From Bacillus sp. 03113 (GTDB lineage Bacteria > Bacillota > Bacilli > Bacillales > Cytobacillaceae): a DNA stretch of 64,000 bases. The notes beneath the pieces were generated by a model that made no database searches, had not been told where the DNA came from, and worked only from the letters and a program-made list of their open reading frames with translations. Below, piece after piece: positions 8,118 through 19,417 of the stretch. A program made the translations under genes and the position numbers. Location: positions 124,001 through 188,000 of the forward strand of contig NZ_VATK01000007.1 in NCBI RefSeq assembly GCF_006546985.1, written 5' to 3'. Each line of letters opens with the position of its first letter. Position 1 is the stretch's first letter.

Positions 8118-9212
8118 CTATTTAAACGAAACATAATTTTGCATAAAAGACTGTTCTTGTTTGATTTGCTGTTCTTGTTTTTCTTCAATATCGTTTCTGC
8201 GCATATCCTCGAATTTTTTTAAATACGAGAATGTATTTTCTTTTTTGAATAGAGCTTTTTTTATGATGTTTGATAAAACATCAGCATCTTTTAAAGCACA
8301 ATTTAGCCCCAATGCACCGGTCGGTGTCATTGTATGAGCTGCATCTCCCATAAGGATGACACCATCTTTTACCCATGTTTCACAGCGGCAGCTTTGAACT
8401 TGTAATAAGACGAAATCCTTCCATGATTGAATATGTTTGTTGACCACTTCATTTAATTCAGGAAAAGCATCGACTAACTGCTGAATAAAAGGAGCAAAGG
8501 AATGCTTTCTGAGTACAGGAAAAGAGCCTTCCTTGATGTTCCAGCCAATTTGAATATAACCACCAGTTTGTGTGAATAAAGCAAGCTGATGGCCATTCAC
8601 AGATGCCATTTTAATGATTGGCTCCCACTGATTAGGTGCAGGAATTTTAGCCCAAAGCAGATCATATCCGTGCTTTATGATGGTGGTTGGAATGTTAGCA
8701 AGTCTTCTGACAGTAGAGTAGCGGCCATCAGCGGCAACAATAATCGAGCTATTGATGATTATCTCTTCTCCTAATCGTTTTGCCTTTATCCCAGTAAAAA
8801 AGCCATTTTTATCTTGAATGAGTTCAGCAGCTGTTGTACCGTTTAATAGCTGAAAATGTTTAAAAGCTTGAGCTGCCTTTATTAATACGTCTAGTAAATA
8901 ATTTTGCGGAATATGAATCCCTGTATGCTGATGACCAGGAGAAGGAAAGATCGATTTGACAGCTTTTCCATTCTCCCAATATTCGACTCGTTTCATAAGA
9001 AGAAGTTTGCTTTTTTCCACTTTGTCTAGAAGATGATTCTTCTTTAGCATGTATTCCCCTTCATCGTTTAGATGCTCGCCTCTAAATGATTTGTATGTTC
9101 CTTCGTTACGTTCCAGCACAATCGTAGATATATTCTCTTTTGCAAGTAAATATCCTAATAGAGCCCCTCCAGGACCAGCGCCAACAATACAAACATCTGC
9201 CTCTAAATGCAT
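8118..9212 (-). CDS. FAD-dependent monooxygenase (UbiH/PHBH type)
   Basis: A 364-residue flavoprotein. It has the N-terminal dinucleotide fold CIVGAGPGGALLGYLLAKE (residues about 8-26), a central AADGRYSTVRRLANIP segment equivalent to the DG motif, and the second FAD motif GDAAHTMTPTGALGLNCALK near residue 290. Members of this class hydroxylate aromatic or polyketide substrates using NAD(P)H and oxygen. The start follows AAAGGTGG. No substrate-specific neighbour is visible; the divergent MarR-MFS pair upstream hints at detoxification. Confidence 0.87.
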   Translation of the reverse strand: MHLEADVCIVGAGPGGALLGYLLAKENISTIVLERNEGTYKSFRGEHLNDEGEYMLKKNHLLDKVEKSKLLLMKRVEYWENGKAVKSIFPSPGHQHTGIHIPQNYLLDVLIKAAQAFKHFQLLNGTTAAELIQDKNGFFTGIKAKRLGEEIIINSSIIVAADGRYSTVRRLANIPTTIIKHGYDLLWAKIPAPNQWEPIIKMASVNGHQLALFTQTGGYIQIGWNIKEGSFPVLRKHSFAPFIQQLVDAFPELNEVVNKHIQSWKDFVLLQVQSCRCETWVKDGVILMGDAAHTMTPTGALGLNCALKDADVLSNIIKKALFKKENTFSYLKKFEDMRRNDIEEKQEQQIKQEQSFMQNYVSFK

Positions 9213-9440
9213 AAGACCACCTTTATTTATCTGTCTATTTTGAATAGATTAAATGAATATAAGTTATATTATTCAAATTACTTACTTTTAGTAAGTATAT
9301 AAAAATCATCTATTATTTTCAAGGAAACGTATTATGAATATGAAAGAATGATAGATGCTCAATTACACTTAACGAAAATTCTAGGTGTCAAAGTGGGTTG
9401 TCAATTGTTTTTTCAAAAGGTTTAATTTTCTTTCTGATAA

Positions 9441-9486
9441 TTGACATTTATTTAACATAGGAATATATTTAATGTTAGTTAAATAT
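9441..9486 (+). promoter_or_regulatory. SigA-type promoter with overlapping dyad, upstream of the MarR gene
   Basis: TTGACA (9441-9446), a 17-base spacer and TATATT (9464-9469) form a near-consensus promoter. A dyad ATATTTAA-N6-TTAAATAT (9465-9472 and 9479-9486) overlaps the -10 box and start site, the classic position for MarR autorepression. The rest of 9213-9440 shows no gene or clear motif. Confidence 0.7.
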
Positions 9487-9537
9487 TTGATATATGTAAT
9501 ATTTTATTTTCCGAAATAAATAAGGAGATTGGGAATA

Positions 9538-9975
9538 ATGGAAAAGCAAGATTATATTGCTCGAATACAAGCAGCCTTTCAAATAACCTTTCAAAAAATG
9601 CAGCCGGAGCTGCATGAAAGTATGAACGAACAAGGAATCACTCCTTCTCAGTTATTTGTTTTAATTTTTTTAAAAAAAGGGGGAAGTTGTAAAGTAACTC
9701 AATTAGCAGAAAAATTAGATGTGAAGCCAAGTGCGGCAACAACGATGGTAGATCGCCTTGTACAAAATGAATTTGTTATAAGGGAGCATGATCAAAAGGA
9801 TCGGCGAGTAGTCAATATTAGTATTACAAAAAGAGGAGAAGAAAAACTCGATAAAGTTTTTGAAGCAAGAAAAGCTATTGTTCGAAAATACCTTGCTTAT
9901 TTATCTGAAGAGGAGCTTTCTTCTATGGCAGCGATTGCGGAAAAGCTAGCGAGTTCAATTACGGAAGAATTTTAA
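9538..9975 (+). CDS. MarR-family transcriptional regulator
   Basis: About 145 residues with the MarR winged-helix core: TPSQLFVLIFLKKGGSCKVTQLAEKL, then VKPSAATTMVDRLVQNEFV as recognition helix, and REHDQKDRRVVNISITKRGEE as the wing with the conserved DxRxxx segment. ATG 9538 is chosen because AAGGAGA lies nine bases upstream; a TTG nine bases earlier would overlap that site. It is followed 23 bases later by a drug exporter gene and most likely represses the pair, releasing on binding a drug-like ligand. Confidence 0.9.
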   Translation: MEKQDYIARIQAAFQITFQKMQPELHESMNEQGITPSQLFVLIFLKKGGSCKVTQLAEKLDVKPSAATTMVDRLVQNEFVIREHDQKDRRVVNISITKRGEEKLDKVFEARKAIVRKYLAYLSEEELSSMAAIAEKLASSITEEF

Positions 9976-9983
9976 TATCATAA

Positions 9984-11618
<1,635 letters not shown>

Positions 11619-11630
11619 ATAAAAGAAACA

Positions 11631-11668
11631 AAAAAATCCAATTGCTCAATCAGCTCATTGGATTTTTT
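11631..11668 (+). terminator. Intrinsic terminator after the MFS exporter
   Basis: Arms AAAAAATCCAAT (11631-11642) and ATTGGATTTTTT (11657-11668) pair exactly, ending in a T-run. Confidence 0.88.
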
Positions 11669-11790
11669 TGTTGTAAGAAAGTTTATATTTAGGAAAAAAA
11701 TACTATGAATGAGATTGTGACGATGTTTTATTTTTGGTAGATTAAAAGTAAATGATAAAAGATCGCTGTGAGGCTTTATTGGAGGATGTC

Positions 11791-12888
11791 ATGTCAGAAA
11801 ACATTATTCGGTTTGAGCATGTTACAAAGCAGTTTGACCAAAATTCTATCGTATTAGATAATGTTAGCTTTGAAATTGAACGTGGAAAGTTTTACACCTT
11901 GCTTGGTCCTTCAGGTTGTGGAAAAACGACGATATTACGATTAATTGCTGGATTTACAGAGCCTTCTCAAGGCAATATTTATTTCAATGGAAAAATCATC
12001 AACGAGGTGCCTGCTAATAAGAGACAAGTCAATACGGTTTTTCAAGATTATGCTTTGTTCCCTCATCTAAATGTATTTGAAAATGTAGCATTTGGATTAA
12101 GGATTAAAAAAATGAAACAGACGGCGATTCAAGAAAAAGTAAAGGAAGCTCTTCGGTTTGTAAATCTAGAAGGCTATGAAAATCGAGAAATACGTGAAAT
12201 GTCTGGGGGACAGCGTCAGCGCGTTGCCATTGCACGTGCGATTGTGAACGAGCCAGAAGTGATTTTACTTGATGAGCCGTTATCGGCATTAGATCTAAAG
12301 CTTCGAACCGAAATGCAGTATGAATTGCGTGCTTTACAGCGGCGGCTTGGCATTACCTTTATTTTTGTTACGCATGATCAAGAGGAAGCACTAGCTATGT
12401 CGGACGAGATTTTTGTCTTAAATAAAGGGAGGATACAGCAAAGCGGCACGCCAACGGATATTTATGATGAGCCTGTAAATCGATTTGTCGCTGATTTTAT
12501 CGGTGAATCGAATATTGTCTCAGGAAAAATGCTTCGAGATTTTTCGGTGGAGTTTGGCGGGAAAATATTTGACTGTGTCGATCAGGGATTCCATCCGAAT
12601 GAAGAGGTTGAGGTTGTGATTCGTCCGGAAGATTTAGAAATTACGACACCTGCCCAAGGGAAATTTCAAGTGAAGGTGGATTCACAGCTTTTTCGGGGAG
12701 TCCATTATGAGATTTGCTGCTATGATGAAGACGGAAATGAATGGATGATCCATTCTACGAAAAAAGCAAATGTAGAGGAAATAATCGGGTTGACATTTGA
12801 ACCAGAAGCGATACATATTATGCGTTTAGGCGAATCAGAAGAGGAATTTGATAAACGTTTGGAAAGCTATAAAGAGGTAAACAAATGA
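11791..12888 (+). CDS. potA: Spermidine/putrescine ABC transporter ATPase PotA
   Basis: A 365-residue ABC ATPase. The ATP site is visible as [15 protein letters not shown] (Walker A), [15 protein letters not shown] (signature) and [12 protein letters not shown] (Walker B), followed by the switch histidine in VTHDQEEA. The C-terminal part (residues about 240-365) is a TOBE-like regulatory domain ([10 protein letters not shown]). It energises polyamine import with PotB, PotC and PotD encoded next. ATG 11791 is preferred because TGGAGG precedes it; an upstream in-frame ATG at 11752 lacks a ribosome site. Its stop overlaps the potB start by 4 bases. Confidence 0.93.
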   Translation: MSENIIRFEHVTKQFDQNSIVLDNVSFEIERGKFYTLLGPSGCGKTTILRLIAGFTEPSQGNIYFNGKIINEVPANKRQVNTVFQDYALFPHLNVFENVAFGLRIKKMKQTAIQEKVKEALRFVNLEGYENREIREMSGGQRQRVAIARAIVNEPEVILLDEPLSALDLKLRTEMQYELRALQRRLGITFIFVTHDQEEALAMSDEIFVLNKGRIQQSGTPTDIYDEPVNRFVADFIGESNIVSGKMLRDFSVEFGGKIFDCVDQGFHPNEEVEVVIRPEDLEITTPAQGKFQVKVDSQLFRGVHYEICCYDEDGNEWMIHSTKKANVEEIIGLTFEPEAIHIMRLGESEEEFDKRLESYKEVNK

Positions 12889-13685
12889 GCACTAGGACAC
12901 GTTATGTATATATGATCCCTTATTATATTTGGATCCTACTTTTTGTTGTTGCCCCAATTATTCTCGTTGCTTACTATTCTCTATTTGATATAGAGGGGAA
13001 CTTTACCTTTGGAAACTATCAAAAATTTTTAACGCCTGTGTATTTAAAAATGACATTGAACTCCTTTTGGTATGCTTTTTTAATTACGTTGTTTTCATTA
13101 TTGATTGCATATCCTGCTGCATACTTATTGACTAAAACGAAGCATAAGCAGCTTTGGCTTTTGTTAATCATCCTGCCCTCATGGATTAATTTGCTGTTAA
13201 AAGCATACGCCTTCCTTGGCATTTTAGGAGGGAAAGGGGCAGCAAATCAATTTCTTGAATTAATCGGAATTGGGCACAAGCAACTCCTATTTACTGATTT
13301 TAGCTTTGTTTTCGTATCGGTGTATATTTTCATTCCCTTTATGATTTTACCGATTTTTAATTCATTAAATGAATTGAATCCATCTTTTATAGATGCAGCT
13401 CAGGATTTAGGCGCTTCAGCATGGACGACCTTTTACCGAGTTATTTTTCCTCTGACCCTTGATGGTGTAAAGTCAGGCTTTCAGGCTGTTTTTATTCCTG
13501 CCCTCTCGCTTTTTATGCTAACAAGATTAATTGCTGGGAATCGCGTTATTACGCTAGGGACGGCCATTGAGCAGCATTTTTTAGTAACGCAGGATTGGGG
13601 AATGGGTTCGACAATTGCCGTATTCCTCATTATTGTAATGGGAATTGTGATGATCATGACTGGAACGCGAAAGCGAGGGATATAA
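12885..13685 (+). CDS. potB: Spermidine/putrescine ABC permease PotB
   Basis: A 266-residue inner-membrane permease with about six helices. The EAA loop that docks on PotA is seen as [27 protein letters not shown] near residues 165-190, typical of the PotB/CysW class. The start is within an ATGA overlap with potA, preceded by AGAGGT. It forms the membrane channel with PotC. The following gene starts one base after its stop. Confidence 0.92.
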   Translation: MSTRTRYVYMIPYYIWILLFVVAPIILVAYYSLFDIEGNFTFGNYQKFLTPVYLKMTLNSFWYAFLITLFSLLIAYPAAYLLTKTKHKQLWLLLIILPSWINLLLKAYAFLGILGGKGAANQFLELIGIGHKQLLFTDFSFVFVSVYIFIPFMILPIFNSLNELNPSFIDAAQDLGASAWTTFYRVIFPLTLDGVKSGFQAVFIPALSLFMLTRLIAGNRVITLGTAIEQHFLVTQDWGMGSTIAVFLIIVMGIVMIMTGTRKRGI

Positions 13686-13686
13686 A

Positions 13687-14490
13687 ATGAAAAAAGGATC
13701 GAAATTTTCGAACATCTATTTAATCTTCGTGTTTTTTATTTTGTATGCTCCCGTTTTTTATTTAATGCTTTACTCGTTTAACAGTGGAGAAACAATGAGT
13801 CATTTTGAAGGCTTTACCTTAAAGTGGTATAAAGAGTTATTAGGAGATACAAGACTGTTAATTATTGTATTAAATACGGTCATTATTGCCCTTTTATCAG
13901 CCACTTTTTCTACGATTATTGGGGTGATTGGTGCACTTGGAATCTCCTATGTGAAAAAAGTACGCATGAAACGCGCGCTTTTATCGTTTAATAACGTATT
14001 AATTGTCAGCCCAGATGTGATCATAGGTGCCTCTTTTTTAATCATGTTTACGATCATTGGCATTAAGCTTGGCTTTATGTCTGTACTTATTTCACATATT
14101 GCCTTTAGTGTGCCGATTGTTGTATTAATGGTATTGCCGAAAGTACAAGAAATGAGTCCGACTTTACTGGACGCTGCACGTGATTTAGGAGCAAGCAGCT
14201 GGGATGTTCTTTCGAAGGTTGTTTTACCATATATTACTCCAGGGATTTTTGCGGGATTTTTTATGGCATTAACGTACTCGTTGGATGATTTTGCGGTTAC
14301 CTTTTTTGTGACTGGAAATGGATTTTCGACTCTTTCAGTAGAAATTTATTCATTAGCGCGCAGAGGAATTTCCTTGAATATCAATGCTCTATCCACCTTA
14401 CTATTCTTGTTTACGATGCTCCTTGTCATAGGCTATTACTTTATTAATCAGCGCTATGGACGTTCGGGCAGTATGGGGGTGCGGAAATGA
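13687..14490 (+). CDS. potC: Spermidine/putrescine ABC permease PotC
   Basis: A 267-residue permease with six hydrophobic segments. The N-terminal APVFYLMLYSFNSGE segment is typical of PotC, and the EAA loop LLDAARDLGASSWDVLSKVVLPYITPG near residues 158-185 contacts the ATPase. It is paired with PotB; the stop overlaps the potD start by 4 bases, so the four pot genes are translationally linked. Confidence 0.92.
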   Translation: MKKGSKFSNIYLIFVFFILYAPVFYLMLYSFNSGETMSHFEGFTLKWYKELLGDTRLLIIVLNTVIIALLSATFSTIIGVIGALGISYVKKVRMKRALLSFNNVLIVSPDVIIGASFLIMFTIIGIKLGFMSVLISHIAFSVPIVVLMVLPKVQEMSPTLLDAARDLGASSWDVLSKVVLPYITPGIFAGFFMALTYSLDDFAVTFFVTGNGFSTLSVEIYSLARRGISLNINALSTLLFLFTMLLVIGYYFINQRYGRSGSMGVRK

Positions 14491-15560
14491 AGCAGCTTGT
14501 ACGTGCTTTTATCGTTCTTATAGTCGTGGCATTTGTGTTGCTGTTTGTGGTCTCTCGTCTGAACTCTTCTCAAGGCTATACATCAGGGAATACGTTAACG
14601 GTCTATAACTGGGGAGATTATATTGATGAGGACCTTATCGAGCAGTTTGAAAAAGAAACGGGGATCAAGGTTATTTACGAGACCTTTGATTCAAATGAAG
14701 CGATGATGACGAAAATTCAGCAAGGGGGAACCTCTTATGATGTCGCAGTTCCTTCTGAATATATGATCGATAAAATGAAGCAAGAGAATTTGCTGGTTAC
14801 GATCGATCATTCGAAGCTTCCGAATTTAAAATATGTGGATACTCGTTTTATGGACTTGCCGTTTGACCCTAACAATAAGTATTCCATTCCTTACTTCTGG
14901 GGAACGGTGGGCATTGCCTATAATAAGGATATGCTCAAGGGAAAGAAAATTACGAGCTGGAACGACTTGTGGGATCCGGATTATCGAAATGATATCTTAT
15001 TGATTGATGGGGCTAGGGAAGTAATGGGAATGGGTTTAAACAGCCTGCATTATTCTTTAAATGATACAAATAAATCTCACTTGCTGGAAGCGAAGAAAAA
15101 GCTTGATACTCTTACCCCAAATATAAAAGCGATTGTTGGGGATGAAATCAAAACGCTTTTAGAAAATGAAGAAGCACCAATCGGCGTAGTATGGTCCGGA
15201 ATGGCTTCCGAAATCATCGCAGAGAAGGACAATATCGAATATGTCGTGCCGAAGGAAGGCTCAAATTTATGGTTCGATAATATGGTCATTCCGAAAACTG
15301 CTAAAAATATCGAAGGGGCACACGCTTTTATCAATTTTATGCTCGATCCAAAGGTAGCGGCTAAAAATACAGAATATGTTGGTTATTCCACTCCAAACAA
15401 AAAAGCAATGGACTATTTACCGAAGGAAATTATTCGTGATCGTCGTTTTTATCCAGATGAAGAATTAACGAAAAAGCTAGAAGTCTATGAGAATTTTGGT
15501 AAAAAAATGCTCGCTTACTACAATGAGCTATTCCTTGAATTTAAAATGCATCGGAAATAG
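14487..15560 (+). CDS. potD: Spermidine/putrescine-binding protein PotD
   Basis: A 357-residue extracellular solute-binding protein. After an N-terminal hydrophobic segment (about residues 7-24) the mature part begins with TLTVYNWGDYIDEDLIEQFE, the standard start of PotD-type polyamine-binding proteins, and contains YDVAVPSEYMIDKM and PYFWGTVGIAYNKD. No lipobox cysteine is visible in the first 40 residues, unlike most Gram-positive binding proteins, so the protein is probably held by its uncleaved or signal-peptide helix. It delivers polyamine to PotBC. It closes the operon; a weak hairpin follows. Confidence 0.9.
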   Translation: MKQLVRAFIVLIVVAFVLLFVVSRLNSSQGYTSGNTLTVYNWGDYIDEDLIEQFEKETGIKVIYETFDSNEAMMTKIQQGGTSYDVAVPSEYMIDKMKQENLLVTIDHSKLPNLKYVDTRFMDLPFDPNNKYSIPYFWGTVGIAYNKDMLKGKKITSWNDLWDPDYRNDILLIDGAREVMGMGLNSLHYSLNDTNKSHLLEAKKKLDTLTPNIKAIVGDEIKTLLENEEAPIGVVWSGMASEIIAEKDNIEYVVPKEGSNLWFDNMVIPKTAKNIEGAHAFINFMLDPKVAAKNTEYVGYSTPNKKAMDYLPKEIIRDRRFYPDEELTKKLEVYENFGKKMLAYYNELFLEFKMHRK

Positions 15561-15573
15561 AAGAATAAAAGTA

Positions 15574-15609
15574 GAAAGAAGAGTTCGATATAGATTGAGC
15601 TCTTCTTTC
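15574..15609 (+). terminator. Hairpin after potABCD
   Basis: GAAAGAAGAG (15574-15583) pairs with CTCTTCTTTC (15600-15609) over a 16-base loop, followed by ATTTT. It is likely the operon terminator, though not strong. Confidence 0.6.
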
Positions 15610-15706
15610 ATTTTAAACGAATTATCACCGAATATTTACTTCGTTTTTTTTACATAGAAACATATTCATCGCGTATATTGGGTAGAAGGTTAATAAGAAA
15701 GGGCCG

Positions 15707-17389
15707 ATGTCGATGATGAAGAACTTCTCTAGTAGAGATCGTTCAAAGTATTTAGATGCACTTGAAAAGTATCCAGTGGATTTGCTCGTTATAGGTGGAG
15801 GCATAACAGGAGCAGGTATTGCTTTAGACGCACAGGTTCGCGGAATTCAGACCGGACTAATCGATATGCAGGATTTTGCTGCAGGAACCTCAAGTCGTTC
15901 TACGAAGCTTATTCACGGTGGTCTTCGCTACTTAAAGCAATTCGAAGTGAAATTGGTAGCAGAAGTAGGGAAAGAACGAGCGATTGTTTATGAAAATGCC
16001 CCTCATGTAACAAAACCGATTTGGATGATGCTCCCGATATACAAAAATGGTACATTTGGCTATCAATCAACTTCATTCGGATTAAGAATATATGATTTTC
16101 TAGCAGATGTAAAAAAAATAGAGCGCCGCTACATGCTAAGGAAGGAAGAAACAATTAAAAAGGAGCCTTTAATTCGTCAGGATGGCTTAATTGGGGCTGG
16201 CGTGTATGTAGAGTATCGGACAGATGATGCACGTTTGACGATAGAGGTCGTAAAAGAGGCTGTTCATCGAGGAGCCATTGCTGTCAATTATACTAAAGCT
16301 CAAGATTTCTTATATAAGAATGGGAAAGTAGTAGGCATTCAAATCATGGACCTTATTACAAGAGAAGAGAGAAAAATTTATGCTAAAAGAATTGTGAATG
16401 CTTCTGGTCCATGGGTAGATAGGCTTCGAGACAAAGATCACTCTCAAAAAGTAAAATCGATCCACCTAACAAAGGGAGTACATATCGTCATAGATCGACA
16501 GAAAATCCCTTTAACCAATGCTCTTTATTTTGATACCCCCTTTGGAGACGGAAGAATGCTGTTTGCGATTCCTCGTGAGAATAAGGTCTATATAGGTACA
16601 ACGGATACAACTTATCATGATGATCTTATTCACCCAAGAGCAACGGAAAAGGATCTGCAATATATTTTATCGGCTCTGAACTTTGTGTTTCCTTCCTTAC
16701 ATGTAACTACTGATGATATTGAATCAAGCTGGTGTGGGCTTCGTCCATTGATTCATGAGGAAGGAAAAGATCCATCTGCTATTTCTCGTAAGGATGAAAT
16801 CTTCCTATCAGATTCCGGATTAATCACGATAGCTGGAGGCAAATTAACCGGATATAGAAAAATGGCCGAAAAAGTGGTGGATCTCGTTAGGCAGCAATTA
16901 AAAGATGAAGAAGGACTTCAATACCCAGATAGTTCTACGAAGCATGTGATTTTATCAGGAGGCGATGTAGGTGGGGCAGAAGGGTATGCATCTTTTATAA
17001 GCAAACAAATTAGTGCTGGGATGGATGTAGGTTTGGATGAGAAGGAAGCGATCACACTTATAAGGCGTTATGGATCGAACAGTAAGCATATATTTGATTT
17101 CATCCATCATTCAAAAGAAGAAGCGAATACATCAGGATTGCCTTTAGCAATATGGGCGTCATTAATATATGGAATAGAACATGAAATGGTTGTTACACCA
17201 TCTGATTATTTTATTCGCAGAACAGGGGCTTTATTTTTTCATATTAAATGGGTAAATCAATGGAAGAGTGCTGTCATCACATTTATGTCAACCTATTTGC
17301 AGTGGAGCGAGAAAGAAGAGGATTATTATCGAGATGAGCTGGAAAGGCATCTGCATGAGGCGGTCGTTCCTCTATCAATGAGTAAATAA
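15707..17389 (+). CDS. glpD: Aerobic glycerol-3-phosphate dehydrogenase GlpD
   Basis: A 560-residue FAD enzyme of the GlpD/GlpA family. It starts with the dinucleotide fold LLVIGGGITGAGIALDAQVRG (split motif near residues 25-45), then AAGTSSRSTKLIHGGLRYL, and has IVNASGPWVDRL, IGTTDTTY and the SSWCGLRPLI segment; the C-terminal third is the GlpD cap domain. It oxidises glycerol-3-phosphate to dihydroxyacetone phosphate and passes electrons to quinone at the membrane. glpF and glpK are not adjacent, and the short leader shows no obvious GlpP-type antitermination hairpin. The start has AAGAAAGGG upstream. Confidence 0.93.
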   Translation: MSMMKNFSSRDRSKYLDALEKYPVDLLVIGGGITGAGIALDAQVRGIQTGLIDMQDFAAGTSSRSTKLIHGGLRYLKQFEVKLVAEVGKERAIVYENAPHVTKPIWMMLPIYKNGTFGYQSTSFGLRIYDFLADVKKIERRYMLRKEETIKKEPLIRQDGLIGAGVYVEYRTDDARLTIEVVKEAVHRGAIAVNYTKAQDFLYKNGKVVGIQIMDLITREERKIYAKRIVNASGPWVDRLRDKDHSQKVKSIHLTKGVHIVIDRQKIPLTNALYFDTPFGDGRMLFAIPRENKVYIGTTDTTYHDDLIHPRATEKDLQYILSALNFVFPSLHVTTDDIESSWCGLRPLIHEEGKDPSAISRKDEIFLSDSGLITIAGGKLTGYRKMAEKVVDLVRQQLKDEEGLQYPDSSTKHVILSGGDVGGAEGYASFISKQISAGMDVGLDEKEAITLIRRYGSNSKHIFDFIHHSKEEANTSGLPLAIWASLIYGIEHEMVVTPSDYFIRRTGALFFHIKWVNQWKSAVITFMSTYLQWSEKEEDYYRDELERHLHEAVVPLSMSK

Positions 17390-17392
17390 AAT

Positions 17393-17420
17393 AAGGAATG
17401 AGGAAGGTTCCTCATTCCTT
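17393..17420. terminator. Perfect 13-bp stem between convergent glpD and siderophore-binding gene
   Basis: AAGGAATGAGGAA (17393-17405) and TTCCTCATTCCTT (17408-17420) pair around two bases. It lies between two stop codons and probably ends both transcripts, though T-runs are short. Confidence 0.75.
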
Positions 17421-17427
17421 GATTGAA

Positions 17428-18387
17428 TTACTGTTTTTCATCTACTACCTTTTCAATTTGATCAAGTATTTCATGGGCAGCTTGGACACCACGTCCACGG
17501 CTCCAAATGTTACGATCGACAGAAACATAATGTCCTTCTTTAACCGCCTTTAAGTTTTTAAAGATCGGGTTGCTTGCCCATTTTTGTTGATTAACTTCAT
17601 CACCGAAATCAAAAATGTAGTCTGGGTTTATTTCAGCAACAGCCTCAACCCCTAGGTTTCCTGTTTCTACTTTACCAGTTCGTACTTTCGTTTCAATGTC
17701 TGAATCATTCAGTGGGTAAGTGAAACCAACTGCTGTAAGTAGGGAACCAACGAAAGATTGCTTTACCCAAACATGAAAATCATCTTCGAATGAACCTGAA
17801 ACGAGTACCGTTGGGTTATTTTGTATTTTTCCTTTAATACTTTCAATGCGATCTTTTAATTCCTTCTCAGCTTTTTCAGCCTCAGCTTGCTTTCTAGTGA
17901 TATCACCAAGTAAATGAACATTCTGTAGGACTTCTTCATACGTATTATCGTCTAATGCAATGGTTGGTGCAATTTGAGGAAGATCCTTTTGCAGTAGCTT
18001 ATGACGATCTGGATTGGCAATAATTAGATCTGGCTTCGCAGAACGAATTAATTCTAGGTTCGGCTCACTTCTGTCTCCAACATAGACATAATCTTTTACT
18101 TTATCCTCTAAATAGGATGGGACCTCTGTTGTACCTACACCGGCAACAGCGACAGGAGAGATTCCTAATGCGGAAAGCTCATCTGAGAATGAAAAATCTA
18201 ATGTAGCAATTCGTTTTGGTGTTCCTTCAATCGTAGCATCTTCCCATACATTTTTAATCACTTGTTTATCTTCTTTTTTTACTTCTTCTGTTTTATCTGC
18301 ATCTTTTGAGCCGCATCCCGCTAAAAGAGAACCAACAACGAAAATAGATACTCCAACTAGTGAGCATTTTGAAATAAGTGACTTCAT
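17428..18387 (-). CDS. Iron-siderophore ABC transporter substrate-binding lipoprotein
   Basis: About 319 residues. The N-terminus MKSLISKCSLVG is followed by a hydrophobic stretch and a lipobox LLAGC, so it is a lipoprotein. The mature domain is the FecB/PeripBP-2 fold: KRIATLDFSFSDELSALGI, PNLELIRSAKPDLIIANPDRH split over two segments, and a C-terminal SVDRNIWSRGRGVQAAHEIL. ATG 18387 is chosen because AAGGAAGG precedes it. It is the third gene of the Fur-box operon and presumably binds a hydroxamate or catecholate ferric siderophore; which one cannot be said. No ATPase gene lies in the operon. Confidence 0.88.
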   Translation of the reverse strand: MKSLISKCSLVGVSIFVVGSLLAGCGSKDADKTEEVKKEDKQVIKNVWEDATIEGTPKRIATLDFSFSDELSALGISPVAVAGVGTTEVPSYLEDKVKDYVYVGDRSEPNLELIRSAKPDLIIANPDRHKLLQKDLPQIAPTIALDDNTYEEVLQNVHLLGDITRKQAEAEKAEKELKDRIESIKGKIQNNPTVLVSGSFEDDFHVWVKQSFVGSLLTAVGFTYPLNDSDIETKVRTGKVETGNLGVEAVAEINPDYIFDFGDEVNQQKWASNPIFKNLKAVKEGHYVSVDRNIWSRGRGVQAAHEILDQIEKVVDEKQ

Positions 18388-18424
18388 AAAAACCTTCCTT
18401 TTCTGTATGTAATATAAAGTGGTA

Positions 18425-19417
18425 TTAAGCTTTTTTGCGCCAAAGTAATAAATAAAGGAAATAAGGAGCCCCAATGACTGATGTAACGATACCAACTGGA
18501 ATTTCTAATGGCGGCAAAACGACTCGTCCAAGCAAATCTGACATCGTCACAAGAACTGCCCCTAATAGGGCTGCAGTAGGGATGGCCAATCGACTATCTG
18601 GCCCAACGAGTATCCGAGCTGCATGTGGAATAACGAGACCGACAAAGCCAATCGTTCCGGCAACAGCGACAGAGCTAGCCGCTAAAGCAACTGCTAAAAT
18701 GATCAGAAACAGTCTTGTACGATCAACGGCTAGTCCTAACCCCTTAACTGTATCATCGTTAAATGACAGTAAATTAATTTGTTTAAAAAAGAGTAACGCA
18801 ATAACCAAGCCGGCAAGAGTCCAAGGCCAAAGGATTTCTACATGCGCCCAAGAACGGGCATATAAGCTTCCTTTCAACCAGACAAGTGCCTGGGAAGCAC
18901 TTAAGGCATATTTGACGACAAGAAATTTAATAATGGCATGTATTCCTGCGCTAATCGCTACCCCGCTTAACGCAAGACGAACAGGATCGATCCCATTCCG
19001 ATAGGCAAAAAGATAGACGAGAAAGCTTGCAATAACAGCACCAATAAAAGAGAATATCGGCATATAGATTGGCGGGAAATTAGACATCGTTAAGATCATA
19101 ATAACCGCTGCTAATCCGCCTCCTGCTGTGATTCCAACAATATCGGGAGCTGCCAATGGATTTCGAGTAATGCTTTGTAAAATAAAGCCTGATACAGCCA
19201 TATTGACACCGATGAGAATAGCAAGAACCACACGCGGCAATCGTAAATCAATGACTAGTCCTTCTCCAGCCTGTAATTCGGCAAATATTTCATGAAACGA
19301 GGTTGGTGCTGCTCCGAACCGCATTCCAAGAAGAGAAAAAAGCACAAGGAAGATGAATCCAATTATCATCGTCATTGCAAATCTTGTTTTATAATGAATA
19401 ATCTTTTTTTCTTTCAT
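18425..19417 (-). CDS. Iron-siderophore ABC transporter permease, FecCD family (second)
   Basis: A 330-residue permease of the FecCD/BtuC family with about nine to ten helices. Visible motifs are DLRLPRVVLAILIGVNMAVSG, RNPLAAPDIVGITAGGGL and the C-terminal GTIGFVGLVIPHAARILVG and DLLGR. It pairs with the permease encoded just before it; the two genes overlap as TAATG. The gap to the downstream binding-protein gene is 37 bases. The ATPase must be supplied from elsewhere (in B. subtilis YusV serves several such systems). Confidence 0.9.
   Translation of the reverse strand: MKEKKIIHYKTRFAMTMIIGFIFLVLFSLLGMRFGAAPTSFHEIFAELQAGEGLVIDLRLPRVVLAILIGVNMAVSGFILQSITRNPLAAPDIVGITAGGGLAAVIMILTMSNFPPIYMPIFSFIGAVIASFLVYLFAYRNGIDPVRLALSGVAISAGIHAIIKFLVVKYALSASQALVWLKGSLYARSWAHVEILWPWTLAGLVIALLFFKQINLLSFNDDTVKGLGLAVDRTRLFLIILAVALAASSVAVAGTIGFVGLVIPHAARILVGPDSRLAIPTAALLGAVLVTMSDLLGRVVLPPLEIPVGIVTSVIGAPYFLYLLLWRKKA

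Noticed and set aside
15600-15706. GlpP-type antiterminator leader before glpD
   Set aside because: The gap is short, and no terminator/antiterminator hairpin pair can be drawn.
18474-19004. Long opposite-strand frame (176 codons) inside the FecCD permease gene
   Set aside because: It lies wholly within a clear permease gene on the other strand, is rich in Thr/Pro/Ala without domain features, and has no ribosome site.
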